Assembly: GCA_009594865.1 (NCBI GenBank)
Contig: VOPT01000003.1
Span: 62,001-126,000 of the forward strand
Length of the DNA stretch: 64,000 bases
Reading direction: 5' to 3'
DNA from: Nitrospira sp.
GTDB lineage: Bacteria > Nitrospirota > Nitrospiria > Nitrospirales > Nitrospiraceae
Of this stretch, positions 15,551 through 24,423 are shown piece after piece (position 1 is the stretch's first letter; each line of letters begins with the position of its first letter). The notes under the pieces were generated by a model. That model worked only from the letters and a program-made list of their open reading frames with translations, made no database searches and was not told where the DNA came from. The translations under genes and the position numbers were made by a program.

Positions 15551-17413
15551 TCACGGTTGGTCGGGCGGAAACGCCATCGACGGTTTCGTAAGCACAGTGT
15601 CGAGGCTCTTCTCTGAGCCACGCTGCGTCGGCAGGATCTGCGGTTGCTGTTCCTGCTTGAAGGTGCTCCGAGCTGCGGCCGGCACTTTGCGATTGATGTA
15701 GGCCGTCACTTCCGCAATCGTGACCTCGCCATTCCGATTGACGTCAGCTTCGCCACGAAGACCTCGCAACAGATAATACGTAAACAATCCGTGATGCCAC
15801 GTGTCGGATTCCAAGCTCTTGCCGAATCCGGTAGTCGCGATCATATGCAGTACCGGTCCTGATGTCCCGATCCATTTCGGCGCCGCCGCTTTCGTGCGCC
15901 CGTCCGCTCCATTCTTGAGCACCGTCCCGTCAAAGACAAAGAGCACTTGCTTGGCTTTCAATCTTCCCAGCGCCGTTTCCAACTCCTTGAGTGGATAGAG
16001 CCGAGTGGGTGATCCCATCGAGCCATCATAGGGAATGAGAAAGGTGTCTCCGGAGGCGCTTACCATTGCCTGGCCGGCAAAATAGACGACCACCAGCGAA
16101 TCCTTGGTCGTTTTTGCGGGAAGCCAATCGAGCACGGCTTCTTCGATGTCGGGGCGGAGAGCGCTCCAGTCTCGCAGCAGTCGAACGTTGTTGTGGGGAA
16201 GGCCGCCGAGCGTCTGAAAATAGGCCGCGACGGTCTCCGCATCGAGCGAGGCATACTTCCGCGCCACGATCTCCTGTTCACGATAACTACTGAGTCCGAT
16301 GGCAAGCAGATAGTCGCCGGGGCGCTGCGCTCCTGCTGTAGCGGCAGGAATATGATCGACGTCTTCGAGCAGTGCAGCCGTAGGCTGAAAGGAGATGGGC
16401 AGAGTTTGCGGGGGAGCGGCTGGTTGGCCCGACGCGTTGAGCAGGGCGACCTGCAACTCCGCCTGCTGAAGTGCCGCAGATTGAGGCATGGTCGCAATGA
16501 ATTCCAGTGATTTGGATCCAGCCGCCGGGATGGCGCCGGTTGCCAGGGTGGTAGCCGGGAATTGCGCGAGCAGTGGTTGCGGGCCTGTCAGTCTGATGGT
16601 GCTGTCCTGCACGGTCTGCGTTCCGGTATTGACCACGTCGACTCGCACGCGGATTCGTTCGCCGCTTTCGATGAGCAGGTTGCCGTTTTCATCCAACAAT
16701 GTGGCTTTGAACGAGAGGGGCTGAACCGGCGCCGGGGCAGGTGTCCCCGGAACGGCCGCCGTCTTCGACGCGGCCTCGGCCGGCATCCCGGTTGCTCCAG
16801 CCGCCGGTGCTGGCATTGCGGGGGCAAAGAGCACCCGGGCCTCTTGCATGAACTGCGTGGCCAGCATGGTAGAGGTATCCTGCAAGAGAGGATCGACAAT
16901 ATAGTCGCAGCGCTGCTGCGTCAGTTCGAGCTGTAGGCGTTCTTTTCGCGTGGCTTGGAGCGGCCGCTCGCCGAGCGGTGTGCCGGACGCATCGAAAAAT
17001 TCGGCCAGGGCATCCAGGCTGAGTTCGGCGGGGGCGCGATCGTAGAGCGCGTCGGTTTGCAGCTTGAAACGTGGATCCAGCATGCGCACACGTATCGTCA
17101 CGTCGGGTTTTCCCCCGGCAGCCTGGCTTCCGGCAACGACGACGGAGCGAAAGGTTTGATGCGCCGCCTGAATCAACGTGTCTTCGACCGTCGGGCCGAT
17201 CGAGAACACATGGATGCGGCTGCAGTTATCGATATATTCCGTTTTAGCTTTGGCCAGTGACGGATCGATGTCCAGTTGAACGGTGAGGGGGACCGGTGGG
17301 CCGAGATCGGGCAGCGCCTGCCGGGAAAATCGTGATTTGATGGTCTCGCAGCCGATGGAAGCCAGTAAGGAGAGTAGGGTCATACCAACAAGGATTACGC
17401 GGTTCGTCTTCAA
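15551..17413 (-). CDS. Lipoprotein with inactive caspase-like domain and EF-hand loop
   Basis: 620 residues. The signal peptide ends in LASIGC (lipobox variant). An N-terminal region of unknown fold (about 30-190) is followed by a Pro/Ala linker and an Ig-like segment (about 225-350, NVVNTG-type Ca-free beta sandwich). A caspase/peptidase C14-like domain follows (about 365-600), recognisable from GDYLLAIGLSSY, LVVVYFAGQ and VLFVFDG. The two catalytic positions are changed: the usual GHG histidine is Gln448 and the Asp-x-Cys cysteine aligns with Thr497, so proteolysis is unlikely. An EF-hand-like loop (DVNRNGEVTIAE) sits near the C-terminus. It probably acts as a binding or scaffold domain at the envelope. 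Confidence 0.75.
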   Translation of the reverse strand: MKTNRVILVGMTLLSLLASIGCETIKSRFSRQALPDLGPPVPLTVQLDIDPSLAKAKTEYIDNCSRIHVFSIGPTVEDTLIQAAHQTFRSVVVAGSQAAGGKPDVTIRVRMLDPRFKLQTDALYDRAPAELSLDALAEFFDASGTPLGERPLQATRKERLQLELTQQRCDYIVDPLLQDTSTMLATQFMQEARVLFAPAMPAPAAGATGMPAEAASKTAAVPGTPAPAPVQPLSFKATLLDENGNLLIESGERIRVRVDVVNTGTQTVQDSTIRLTGPQPLLAQFPATTLATGAIPAAGSKSLEFIATMPQSAALQQAELQVALLNASGQPAAPPQTLPISFQPTAALLEDVDHIPAATAGAQRPGDYLLAIGLSSYREQEIVARKYASLDAETVAAYFQTLGGLPHNNVRLLRDWSALRPDIEEAVLDWLPAKTTKDSLVVVYFAGQAMVSASGDTFLIPYDGSMGSPTRLYPLKELETALGRLKAKQVLFVFDGTVLKNGADGRTKAAAPKWIGTSGPVLHMIATTGFGKSLESDTWHHGLFTYYLLRGLRGEADVNRNGEVTIAEVTAYINRKVPAAARSTFKQEQQPQILPTQRGSEKSLDTVLTKPSMAFPPDQP

Positions 17414-17571
17414 GCAGGGCCTCCTCGACGGCAGATTGGGAAGGGGGAACCGTACAGGAATGAAGAGGGCATTGCAACCAAGCCCGGGGCCGGCTTGCGA
17501 CCCTCCACGGCCTCGTTTATCCTACCGCCGCGCTCCGCGTATGCGGTGTCGTGAAAGGACGTTGACGTATC

Positions 17572-19305
17572 GTGGTGGTGTTGGGGTTGTCCAATATGCG
17601 AGACGCGGCGGCCGCTCTCGTTGTTGATGGCCGGATCGTGGCTGCCGCGGAGGAAGAGCGATTCGTCCGCCAAAAACATGTGACCGCGCTACCGGTGCAT
17701 GCGATTCAGTATTGCCTGCGCGAGGCTGGAATACCTCTGCGCGACGTCGAGGCCATAGTGGTGCCGTGGAAGTATTGGCAGGTGGGTCGGCGTCTCAGGC
17801 TGGCGATGACGGCGATGCTGCGCTCGCCCCAACTCTTTCGCGTGAAGGGGACACGTTCCCTCGAACGGGCGAGTCAAGAGTGGAAGGAGCTCTTCCGGCT
17901 TCAGCAGGAATTGTCCAGACGGGTTGAACCGGGTGTCGGCCGGCCGGTGTTTCTCGACCATCATCTCTGTCATGCAGCCAGTTCATTTCTCGTCTCACCG
18001 TTTGAACGGGCGGCAATCCTCGTGGTTGACGGAGCATCAGAGTCGGACACAGCCTTGCTGGCCACCGGCGAAGGCACTCAGATCACCCTACTGGAGCGCA
18101 CTCCACTGCCGCACTCGCTCGGACAGTTTTATGCGGCGATGACGGCGTTCTTGGGGTTTCGCCCGGATCAGGACGAGTATATCGTGATGGGCCTGGCCTC
18201 GTCCGGTGAGCCGACATTCGTCCCCGTGCTCAGTCGTGAAATCTTGCGAGTGTTACCCGAGGGACGATTTGAATTGAATACCCGCCTGCTCGATTTTCAC
18301 CTCGCCAGGGCTGGCCATTTTGTGCCGGAATTCATCCGGCTGTTCGGTGTTCAGCGGGGGCCTCAAGATGAGATCACTCAGCGACACCGCGATCTCGCGG
18401 CGAGCGCGCAATTCGTGTTGGAAGAAACCCTGTTGCATCTGGGACGTCGTCTGCGTTCGCTCACTCAGGCGACATCGCTGTGCCTCGCGGGCGGGGTGGC
18501 GTACAACTGTGTAGCCAATGGTCGCCTGCGAGCCGAGCTCGGCTTTGACCATGTGTATGTGCCGCCGGCTGCCGGAGATTCCGGCGCCGCGCTCGGCGCG
18601 GCCCTGTGGTGGACGGCGAGGCGGGGACCGTCGGCGCCGAGGCTCGTTATGCCGGGTGCCTATCTCGGTCCGCAGTACGACGAATCCGCCTGCCGTGCCG
18701 CGTTGTCGAAGGCGGGATTGGTTGCCGAACGTCTGGCTGATGAACGGTTGTATGAACGGGTGGCCTCGGAATTGGCTCATGGCCGATTGGTGTTCTGGTA
18801 TCAAGGACGGATGGAATGGGGCCCGCGCGCATTAGGGAATCGCAGCCTGCTGGCGGATCCTCGACGGGAAGACATGCGTGAATTGATCAATAGCAAAGTG
18901 AAATGCCGCGAGGCCTTTCGGCCATTCGCGCCTTCCGTCCTGGCCGATCGCGCGGAAGAATTTTTCCATGTACAGGCACCTTCGGATTACATGCAGTTTA
19001 CGGTGCGGGTGAAAGCGTCGGCGAAAGGGCTCCTGCCTGCCGTGACGCATGTCGACGGCACCGCTCGTGTGCAAACCGTGACGCGTGAAGCCAATGCCCG
19101 CTTTTATGATCTCCTGGCGACCTTTGGCCGCTTGACCGGTGTTCCTGTGCTTCTGAACACGTCGTTCAACGTGCAGGAACCGATTGTGTGCACCCCCGAC
19201 GAAGCGGTGCGGTGTTTTCAGCGCACCCAGGTGGAGTGGTTGGTGCTCGGTAATCTTCTGGTGGGACGGCCATCCCTTATGCCGCCGCAGCATCATGAAG
19301 GCTGA
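17572..19305 (+). CDS. Carbamoyltransferase, NodU/CmcH family
   Basis: Transfers carbamoyl from carbamoyl phosphate through a carbamoyl-adenylate onto a hydroxyl of a sugar or small molecule. 577 residues from a GTG start with a GAAAGGA upstream. The N-terminal ASKHA-like domain has LGLSNMRDAAAALV, the metal-binding DHHLCHAASSFLVSPF (His-x3-His) and LVVDGASE; later come LAGGVAYNCVANGRL and the C-terminal domain with FRPFAPSVL and LLNTSFNVQEPIV. The next gene is a membrane protein whose start lies inside this gene's last codons, so the pair probably modifies one glycan or lipid. The acceptor is unknown. Confidence 0.9.
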   Translation: MVVLGLSNMRDAAAALVVDGRIVAAAEEERFVRQKHVTALPVHAIQYCLREAGIPLRDVEAIVVPWKYWQVGRRLRLAMTAMLRSPQLFRVKGTRSLERASQEWKELFRLQQELSRRVEPGVGRPVFLDHHLCHAASSFLVSPFERAAILVVDGASESDTALLATGEGTQITLLERTPLPHSLGQFYAAMTAFLGFRPDQDEYIVMGLASSGEPTFVPVLSREILRVLPEGRFELNTRLLDFHLARAGHFVPEFIRLFGVQRGPQDEITQRHRDLAASAQFVLEETLLHLGRRLRSLTQATSLCLAGGVAYNCVANGRLRAELGFDHVYVPPAAGDSGAALGAALWWTARRGPSAPRLVMPGAYLGPQYDESACRAALSKAGLVAERLADERLYERVASELAHGRLVFWYQGRMEWGPRALGNRSLLADPRREDMRELINSKVKCREAFRPFAPSVLADRAEEFFHVQAPSDYMQFTVRVKASAKGLLPAVTHVDGTARVQTVTREANARFYDLLATFGRLTGVPVLLNTSFNVQEPIVCTPDEAVRCFQRTQVEWLVLGNLLVGRPSLMPPQHHEG

Positions 19306-20836
19306 GCCGGTTCCCTACGCCGCTTCCTCTTCTCCCGCTCCTCTCACTCTCCTGCTGGACCTGTTGCTGGGCGCGTTTGTCTTGAATCTGGTGCTCCAAC
19401 CCCTATTAGAGCCGGATCTGGGATGGCATCTCCGGGCCGGATTGGATTTGATCGCGCAAGGTTGGCGTCTGCCGGAGACCGATCCCTATTCCCATACGAT
19501 GCCGGATTGGCATTGGGTGGAGCATGCCTGGTTGACCGACGGACTGTTGGCCTTGATCTATCAGGCGCTTGAACCATCTGGCGGATTGGGCCTGATTGTG
19601 TTCTTCGGCGGAGTCACGTCCCTGGCCTGGTGGATCGCGGCACGAGTCGCTTCTGTCCATCGAACATACCGGCTGGTCGCGCTGGTCGCCAGCCTCTGGG
19701 TGGCGCTTCCGTTCCTCGGTGCCCGCACGCAGTTGATCAGCCTTCTGGGCGTGGCGGTGGTGCTCACGATCTGGAATCGCATGCAGCGGGGACAGCGGCA
19801 GTGGCTCTGGGCGCTGCCGCCGCTGTTTTTCCTGTGGGCCAATCTGCATGGCGGCTTTACCGCCGGTCTGTTTATCCTCACGGTGTTGCTGTCGCTCTCC
19901 TTCCTCGTGAAAGTCTGCATCGAGTGGAAGATCATTCCGGCACCGCGTGACGAACCGGTGCTCAGCTGGGACGATCTCCGGCGCTGTGCCCTCGCGTTCG
20001 CCGTCTCTATTGCCGTGACCTGTCTCAATCCTTATGGCTGGCGTCTCTATGTGGAGATTTACGAATCATTGACGGATCGCTTCATGATCGACACCCTGCG
20101 TGAGTGGCAACCGGTGTCGTTTCAAGGGTGGGCCGGACGGGCCTACGGATTCTATCTCCTTGGGCTTATCGGATTGATGGCCGGATGGTATCGACGAGTG
20201 GAGCCGGTCCGGTGGGTGCTGTTGGCGCTGATGGTGGGATTGTCTTTATTGCACTGGCGGAATGTCACTCTGTTTTTGATCGTCAGTCTCCCGCTGGCGG
20301 CAGAGTTGTGTGCGGCGGCGACAGAGTCCTTGCTGCGGTGCCTTCCTGTTCTGACACGCCACGCTTCCGGCGCTGTCTTTACGTTATCCATCGTGGCGGC
20401 GACGGCGCTGTATGCCTTGGGAACCGAGCACCTGGAGCACGTCTGGCAATCAGGCCGTACTCCGGAGGTATATTTTGAACGGACGGAGTATCCGATCGAA
20501 GCCGTGCGGTGGATTCGGACTCACCGGGAGGAAACGGGGACGAGGCTGTATAACGATTATAGCTACGGGGGGTTTTTGCTCTGGCAACTTCCCGGCGAGC
20601 GGATTTTTATCGACGGACGGATGCCCGCCTGGCGGATCAAAGACAGATGGATCTTTCACGATTATGTCGATCTCAATCGTGAGGATTCGCCGCAGTTGGC
20701 CTTGCTGGATCGATATGGAGTGGATTGGGCCATGGTCCCGCGCGGCAGCGCCTTGGCCGCGGCACTGGAGGCACATCCGGCTTGGAAGCCTATTTACACC
20801 GACGCCAAGGTGGTCATTGTGCGCCGGCAGCCGTGA
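19295..20836 (+). CDS. Polytopic membrane protein, GT-C-like
   Basis: 513 residues from the ATG at 19295, which overlaps the carbamoyltransferase stop by 11 bp; a longer frame exists but lies inside that gene. About ten hydrophobic segments. Between TM1 and TM2 lies a loop with EPDLGWHLRAG, LPETDPYSHTMPDW and WVEHAWLTDG. The acidic/aromatic first loop resembles lipid-linked-sugar GT-C glycosyltransferases and related uncharacterised families. A soluble C-terminal part follows (EYPIEAVRWIR, LYNDYSYGGFLLW, DGRMPAW). A role in building or modifying a surface glycan with its neighbours is inferred. Confidence 0.65.
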   Translation: MKAEPVPYAASSSPAPLTLLLDLLLGAFVLNLVLQPLLEPDLGWHLRAGLDLIAQGWRLPETDPYSHTMPDWHWVEHAWLTDGLLALIYQALEPSGGLGLIVFFGGVTSLAWWIAARVASVHRTYRLVALVASLWVALPFLGARTQLISLLGVAVVLTIWNRMQRGQRQWLWALPPLFFLWANLHGGFTAGLFILTVLLSLSFLVKVCIEWKIIPAPRDEPVLSWDDLRRCALAFAVSIAVTCLNPYGWRLYVEIYESLTDRFMIDTLREWQPVSFQGWAGRAYGFYLLGLIGLMAGWYRRVEPVRWVLLALMVGLSLLHWRNVTLFLIVSLPLAAELCAAATESLLRCLPVLTRHASGAVFTLSIVAATALYALGTEHLEHVWQSGRTPEVYFERTEYPIEAVRWIRTHREETGTRLYNDYSYGGFLLWQLPGERIFIDGRMPAWRIKDRWIFHDYVDLNREDSPQLALLDRYGVDWAMVPRGSALAAALEAHPAWKPIYTDAKVVIVRRQP

Positions 20837-20853
20837 CCGCAGGGATGGGGGGG

Positions 20854-21669
20854 TTAGGAATGGGTCGGCTCGGCCGTGGCCAGGGCCGGTTCGACGCCAC
20901 CGGGAACAGGGCGGCAGCGAGGTTGATAAAGACCTTGGGCGTCTCGTTTCCGGATGGCGAGAAGTTCTCGCAGCATGAGGACGCCGTCGCGCCAAGGGCG
21001 GACTTTCGACCCTGGCTGATCGGTCCAATTGATGGGGACTTCCGCGATGCGGTAGCGCCGTTGGCGGGCGATGTGCAGTAATTCCAAATCGAACGCATAG
21101 CCGTCGACACAGGACACCGCAAACAAATCCTGAGCCACCGGTTGCCGGAATAACTTGAACCCGCATTGCGTGTCGGCAATATGCTGCACGCCCAGTCGTT
21201 GCACCACGTTGTTGAACAGGCTGCCCAACAGACTCCGGTGCCAACGGGCATGAACCGTAAAGGCCGGATTGTGGGAAGCCAGGGCCCGTGATCCGATCGC
21301 AAGATCAGCCTCGGCCGCGAGCGCCGCTTCCAATCGTCCCAGCTCTTCAATAGGGGTGGCTCCATCCGCATCGGCAAACAGCTGGATGGTGCCGCGCGCG
21401 GCCTGCATGCCCCGCCGAACCGCAGCACCCTTGCCCATGTTGCACGTCAATTGAATCAGCCGCACATGGGGACAGTGGTGCGCTGCCAGCCTGACGGCGT
21501 GAGCGGTTTCGTCCTGACTCCCGTCGTCCACCACCAGGATTTCATAGGATTGGCCCCGCTGGTCTAGATGGGCAATCACCCGTTGTAAAAACAGTGGGAG
21601 CCGGCGCGCCTCGTTGTAGGCGGGAATAATGACTGAAAGGGACGGTGTCTGGGTCGAGCACGGAGTCAC
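20854..21669 (-). CDS. Family 2 glycosyltransferase, polyprenyl-phosphate glycosyltransferase type
   Basis: GT-A fold transferase resembling dolichyl-phosphate glucosyl/mannosyl-transferases. Motifs: SVIIPAYNEARRLP, EILVVDDGSQDET, NMGKGAAVRRGM, the metal/nucleotide motif FADADGATP, DTQCGFKLF and EVPINWTD. The start is uncertain: a GTG at 21669 gives 271 residues beginning right at the fold, while the frame stays open to an ATG at 21765 through unconvincing sequence; neither has a clear ribosome site. It converges on the membrane protein gene with a 17-bp gap. Likely product is a lipid-linked sugar, possibly used by that GT-C-like protein. Confidence 0.85.
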   Translation of the reverse strand: MTPCSTQTPSLSVIIPAYNEARRLPLFLQRVIAHLDQRGQSYEILVVDDGSQDETAHAVRLAAHHCPHVRLIQLTCNMGKGAAVRRGMQAARGTIQLFADADGATPIEELGRLEAALAAEADLAIGSRALASHNPAFTVHARWHRSLLGSLFNNVVQRLGVQHIADTQCGFKLFRQPVAQDLFAVSCVDGYAFDLELLHIARQRRYRIAEVPINWTDQPGSKVRPWRDGVLMLRELLAIRKRDAQGLYQPRCRPVPGGVEPALATAEPTHS

Positions 21670-21856
21670 GTTGAGACAGCCCCCAGTGGGAGTGTGACGC
21701 GACCGCTTCGTCTGGCGACGAAGGGTGCACCACGGTAGCTGAGCCATGATCGAAATGCAAGCCATGGTTGGCGCAACTTGACAGAGGCAGAGCGCGGGAG
21801 TGATCGTATTTCAGAGACGGCAATATCGTTGACGTCAATCCGGTGCGGAGGCTGTC

Positions 21857-22630
21857 ATGAGGCGCAACGCGAATGGGTTTGCGTCGCTCGTCGGCATGGT
21901 GATCCTGACGAGTTGTGTGGCCGCCAGTCCGCCCAGTCGGCTCGCTCAGTATGTCGGGTCCGTCGTACCGGAAGAGACGGCGATGGCGAAGCTTCCCACG
22001 TCGCGTCCGCTTCATGCCGCGCTGGTGGTGGTGGCTGATACGTCTGCTGCGGATTCAGCCCCCGTTCTGCCGGACGAGGCCTTGGCGCGTGTAGGAGAGC
22101 TTCTTATAGCGGAGATCAACCGCGGGTACCCAGTCGCCGTTGAGCGGGTGGTCAAGCTTGATGGGATGTTACCCGGGGGAGCAGCTCCGAGTTGGCCCGA
22201 GGTCGCCAGGCAGCAAGGGGTGGAGTATCTGCTGGTGACGGTTCTATCGAGTACCGAGCAGGAATATCCGATTTCTCTCTTTTTGGGGTGGACGACCCAT
22301 CAACAGCCTGGATTCCGGCGCGATAATTGGTCTCTCGCCGAAGCGGCGTTGATCGACGGATCGACCGGCAGGACGTTGCTGCAGGCGGAAGGCCGAGCCA
22401 TGGCCACGTTGGATCGCCCCACGGCGCCGGGAATTTCGCAATGGTATCCCGTCATTTACCTGCGTCCGCAAGATCCGGAGCGACGGATCTGGCCGCCTTC
22501 TTATGAAGGGGCGCCACTGACGCTTCGTGTGGTCGCGACGGAGCAGGCGGCGAAGCGGTTGGCAGGGAATCTGCAGCGAGCCTGGGTCGAACAGCGGGAT
22601 CTTGATCTGGCTTCGTCGCCAAGGTTCTGA
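21857..22630 (+). CDS. Uncharacterised lipoprotein
   Basis: 257 residues. Signal peptide with lipobox ILTSC, then a domain I do not recognise. Features: LLIAEINRGYPVAVERVV and VEYLLVTVLSSTEQEYP, as in lipoproteins that examine or assemble multi-subunit envelope complexes, and a C-terminal basic/aromatic stretch. Divergent from the glycosyltransferase (about 190 bp between starts) and followed 163 bp later by the HtrA gene. Coding is supported by length, signal peptide and composition; function is unknown. Confidence 0.7.
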   Translation: MRRNANGFASLVGMVILTSCVAASPPSRLAQYVGSVVPEETAMAKLPTSRPLHAALVVVADTSAADSAPVLPDEALARVGELLIAEINRGYPVAVERVVKLDGMLPGGAAPSWPEVARQQGVEYLLVTVLSSTEQEYPISLFLGWTTHQQPGFRRDNWSLAEAALIDGSTGRTLLQAEGRAMATLDRPTAPGISQWYPVIYLRPQDPERRIWPPSYEGAPLTLRVVATEQAAKRLAGNLQRAWVEQRDLDLASSPRF

Positions 22631-22793
22631 AGCGCGATTGGAGAGCGGGGCAGCGGGGAAGGAAACGATGGTGGCATCGAGTTCGAGCCTGCGTTTTCCT
22701 CTTTGAAGGCGATTCTGTGATTAGTGTAGAATGAAACGTTCAACGTTGGCGCGGAGGATGGTCCCTCAATCTCAGGTTTCCAGAGGAGTACAC

Positions 22794-24332
22794 ATGGCGT
22801 ATCGACACGAGCGCAGGAGAGTGCGGTCCGTACTCGCAGTAACCGCGATGGTTGCTGCCACATTCTTATCCGGTGGACTACCGCCCCGGGCCGGTCAGGC
22901 CGAGGCCGCTGGTGTTCCCCCGGCATTCGCTCAAGGGTTTTCTGAAATCGTGAAAGCTGTCACCCCTGCCGTGGTGAACATTGCGGTAACCGGTGGCGGC
23001 GAGGGACGTCGGGAAGGTCGTCGTCAGCTTCCCCCTGGCGGTCCCTTCGGCGGTCCGCCTCCTGGTCCCGGTGGTCCCGGTGATGAGCCTCCTGGCATGG
23101 AGCCCCCTGGTGGTCCCGGAGGTCCTCCTGGCGGTGGTCCCCATCGTCCCGAGCAAAGCGCAGGGTCCGGCGTGATCCTCGATCCGAACGGGTATATCGT
23201 CACCAATAACCATGTGGTCGAAGGGGCCACCCAAATTACGGTGACCCTCTCGGATCGCCGTGAATTCCCCGCCAAAATTATCGGAACCGACCCCAAGACC
23301 GATTTGGCCATCATCAAGATCGAAGCCAAAGATCTCAGCTCGATGAAATGGGCGGATTACGACGAACTGCATGTGGGCGATCTGGTTCTCGCGGTGGGAA
23401 GCCCGTTCGGGCTCAGTTCAACCGTCACCCTCGGCATTATCAGCGCCTTGGGTCGGGGGAACGTGGGCATCGCCGATTATGAAGACTTTATTCAGACCGA
23501 TGCGGCCATCAATCCGGGCAATTCAGGCGGCGCCCTGGTCAATATGGAAGGCAAACTAATCGGCATCAACACGGCCATCTTCTCCCGCACGGGCGGGTCG
23601 GAAGGGATCGGCTTCGCCATTCCCAGCAGCATTGCGACCGATATCGTCGACAGTTTGACGAAGACCGGTAAAGTGGTGCGTGGATGGATGGGTGTGGCCA
23701 TTCAGGAAATCACCCCGGCTTTGGCAAAGTCGTTCAAGTTGCCTGAGCAACGCAAGGGCGTGTTGATCAGTGACGTGAATGAGAACGGTCCATCTCATAC
23801 GGCAGGCATGCGCCGTGGTGACGTGGTGATTTCCTTCAATGGGAAGGAAGTGCAGAGCGTCAGCCAATTGCGCAACCTCGTCGCGCGCATGGGTGTCGGC
23901 AAAGATGCCGATATCAAGATTTTGCGCGAAGGCAAGGAGCAGGTGTTGAAGGTGAAGGTGGCTGAGCGTCCGTCGGATGAGGTGTTAGCGAAGCGTGAGC
24001 CGGCTCCCTCCGCAGCTCCTTCAGAAACCGTGAAGCCACCGGACAACGTCTTGGCGGCCTTGCGCGTCCAATTGTTGGATGCGGCGATGCAGAGCCAGCT
24101 GAACATCCCGGCCAAAACCACCGGTGTCGTGGTCAGTTCCGTCGAGGCGGGCAGTGCCGCTGAGTCGGCGGGATTGCAGCGTGGCGACGTCATTCAGGAA
24201 GTTAACCACGAAGTGGTGAAGAGCCTCGAGGATTACCAAAAGGCGTCAGCCAAGGTGAAAAAAGACGAAATGGTCGTGCTTCTGCTGAGTCGGCAGGGGA
24301 ACAATCTATTCGTAGCCGTCAATCCGAAGTAA
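22794..24332 (+). CDS. HtrA/DegP-type serine protease with two PDZ domains
   Basis: Periplasmic quality-control protease/chaperone. The ATG at 22794 has GAGGAG upstream; the frame extends left to 22731. 512 residues: signal peptide (cleavage near AAGV), a Pro/Gly-rich insert at about 66-120, and the trypsin-like domain with triad His140 (NNHVVEG), Asp170 (KTDLAIIK) and Ser244 (GNSGGAL). PDZ1 follows (GWMGVAIQEI, RRGDVVISFNG), then a Pro-rich linker and PDZ2 (GVVVSSVEAGS, RGDVIQEVNH). The insert is longer and more biased than the LA/Q-linker usual at that point. The neighbour tatC hints at a general export-quality role. Confidence 0.93.
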   Translation: MAYRHERRRVRSVLAVTAMVAATFLSGGLPPRAGQAEAAGVPPAFAQGFSEIVKAVTPAVVNIAVTGGGEGRREGRRQLPPGGPFGGPPPGPGGPGDEPPGMEPPGGPGGPPGGGPHRPEQSAGSGVILDPNGYIVTNNHVVEGATQITVTLSDRREFPAKIIGTDPKTDLAIIKIEAKDLSSMKWADYDELHVGDLVLAVGSPFGLSSTVTLGIISALGRGNVGIADYEDFIQTDAAINPGNSGGALVNMEGKLIGINTAIFSRTGGSEGIGFAIPSSIATDIVDSLTKTGKVVRGWMGVAIQEITPALAKSFKLPEQRKGVLISDVNENGPSHTAGMRRGDVVISFNGKEVQSVSQLRNLVARMGVGKDADIKILREGKEQVLKVKVAERPSDEVLAKREPAPSAAPSETVKPPDNVLAALRVQLLDAAMQSQLNIPAKTTGVVVSSVEAGSAAESAGLQRGDVIQEVNHEVVKSLEDYQKASAKVKKDEMVVLLLSRQGNNLFVAVNPK

Positions 24333-24352
24333 GGCATTGATGAGGGAACGAT

Positions 24353-24394
24353 CCGTCGAGTGAACGGGGAATTTCTCCCGTACTCACTCGACGG
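24353..24394 (+). terminator. Long hairpin between htrA and tatC
   Basis: CCGTCGAGTGA (24353-24363) pairs perfectly with TCACTCGACGG (24384-24394), with an inner ACGGG/CCCGT extension. It lies 21 bp after the protease stop and 30 bp before tatC. No T-run follows, so it may act as a weak or factor-assisted terminator or as mRNA stabiliser. Confidence 0.5.
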
Positions 24395-24423
24395 AGAGTC
24401 CTGCCTCAAGTTTGTGAACAGGC

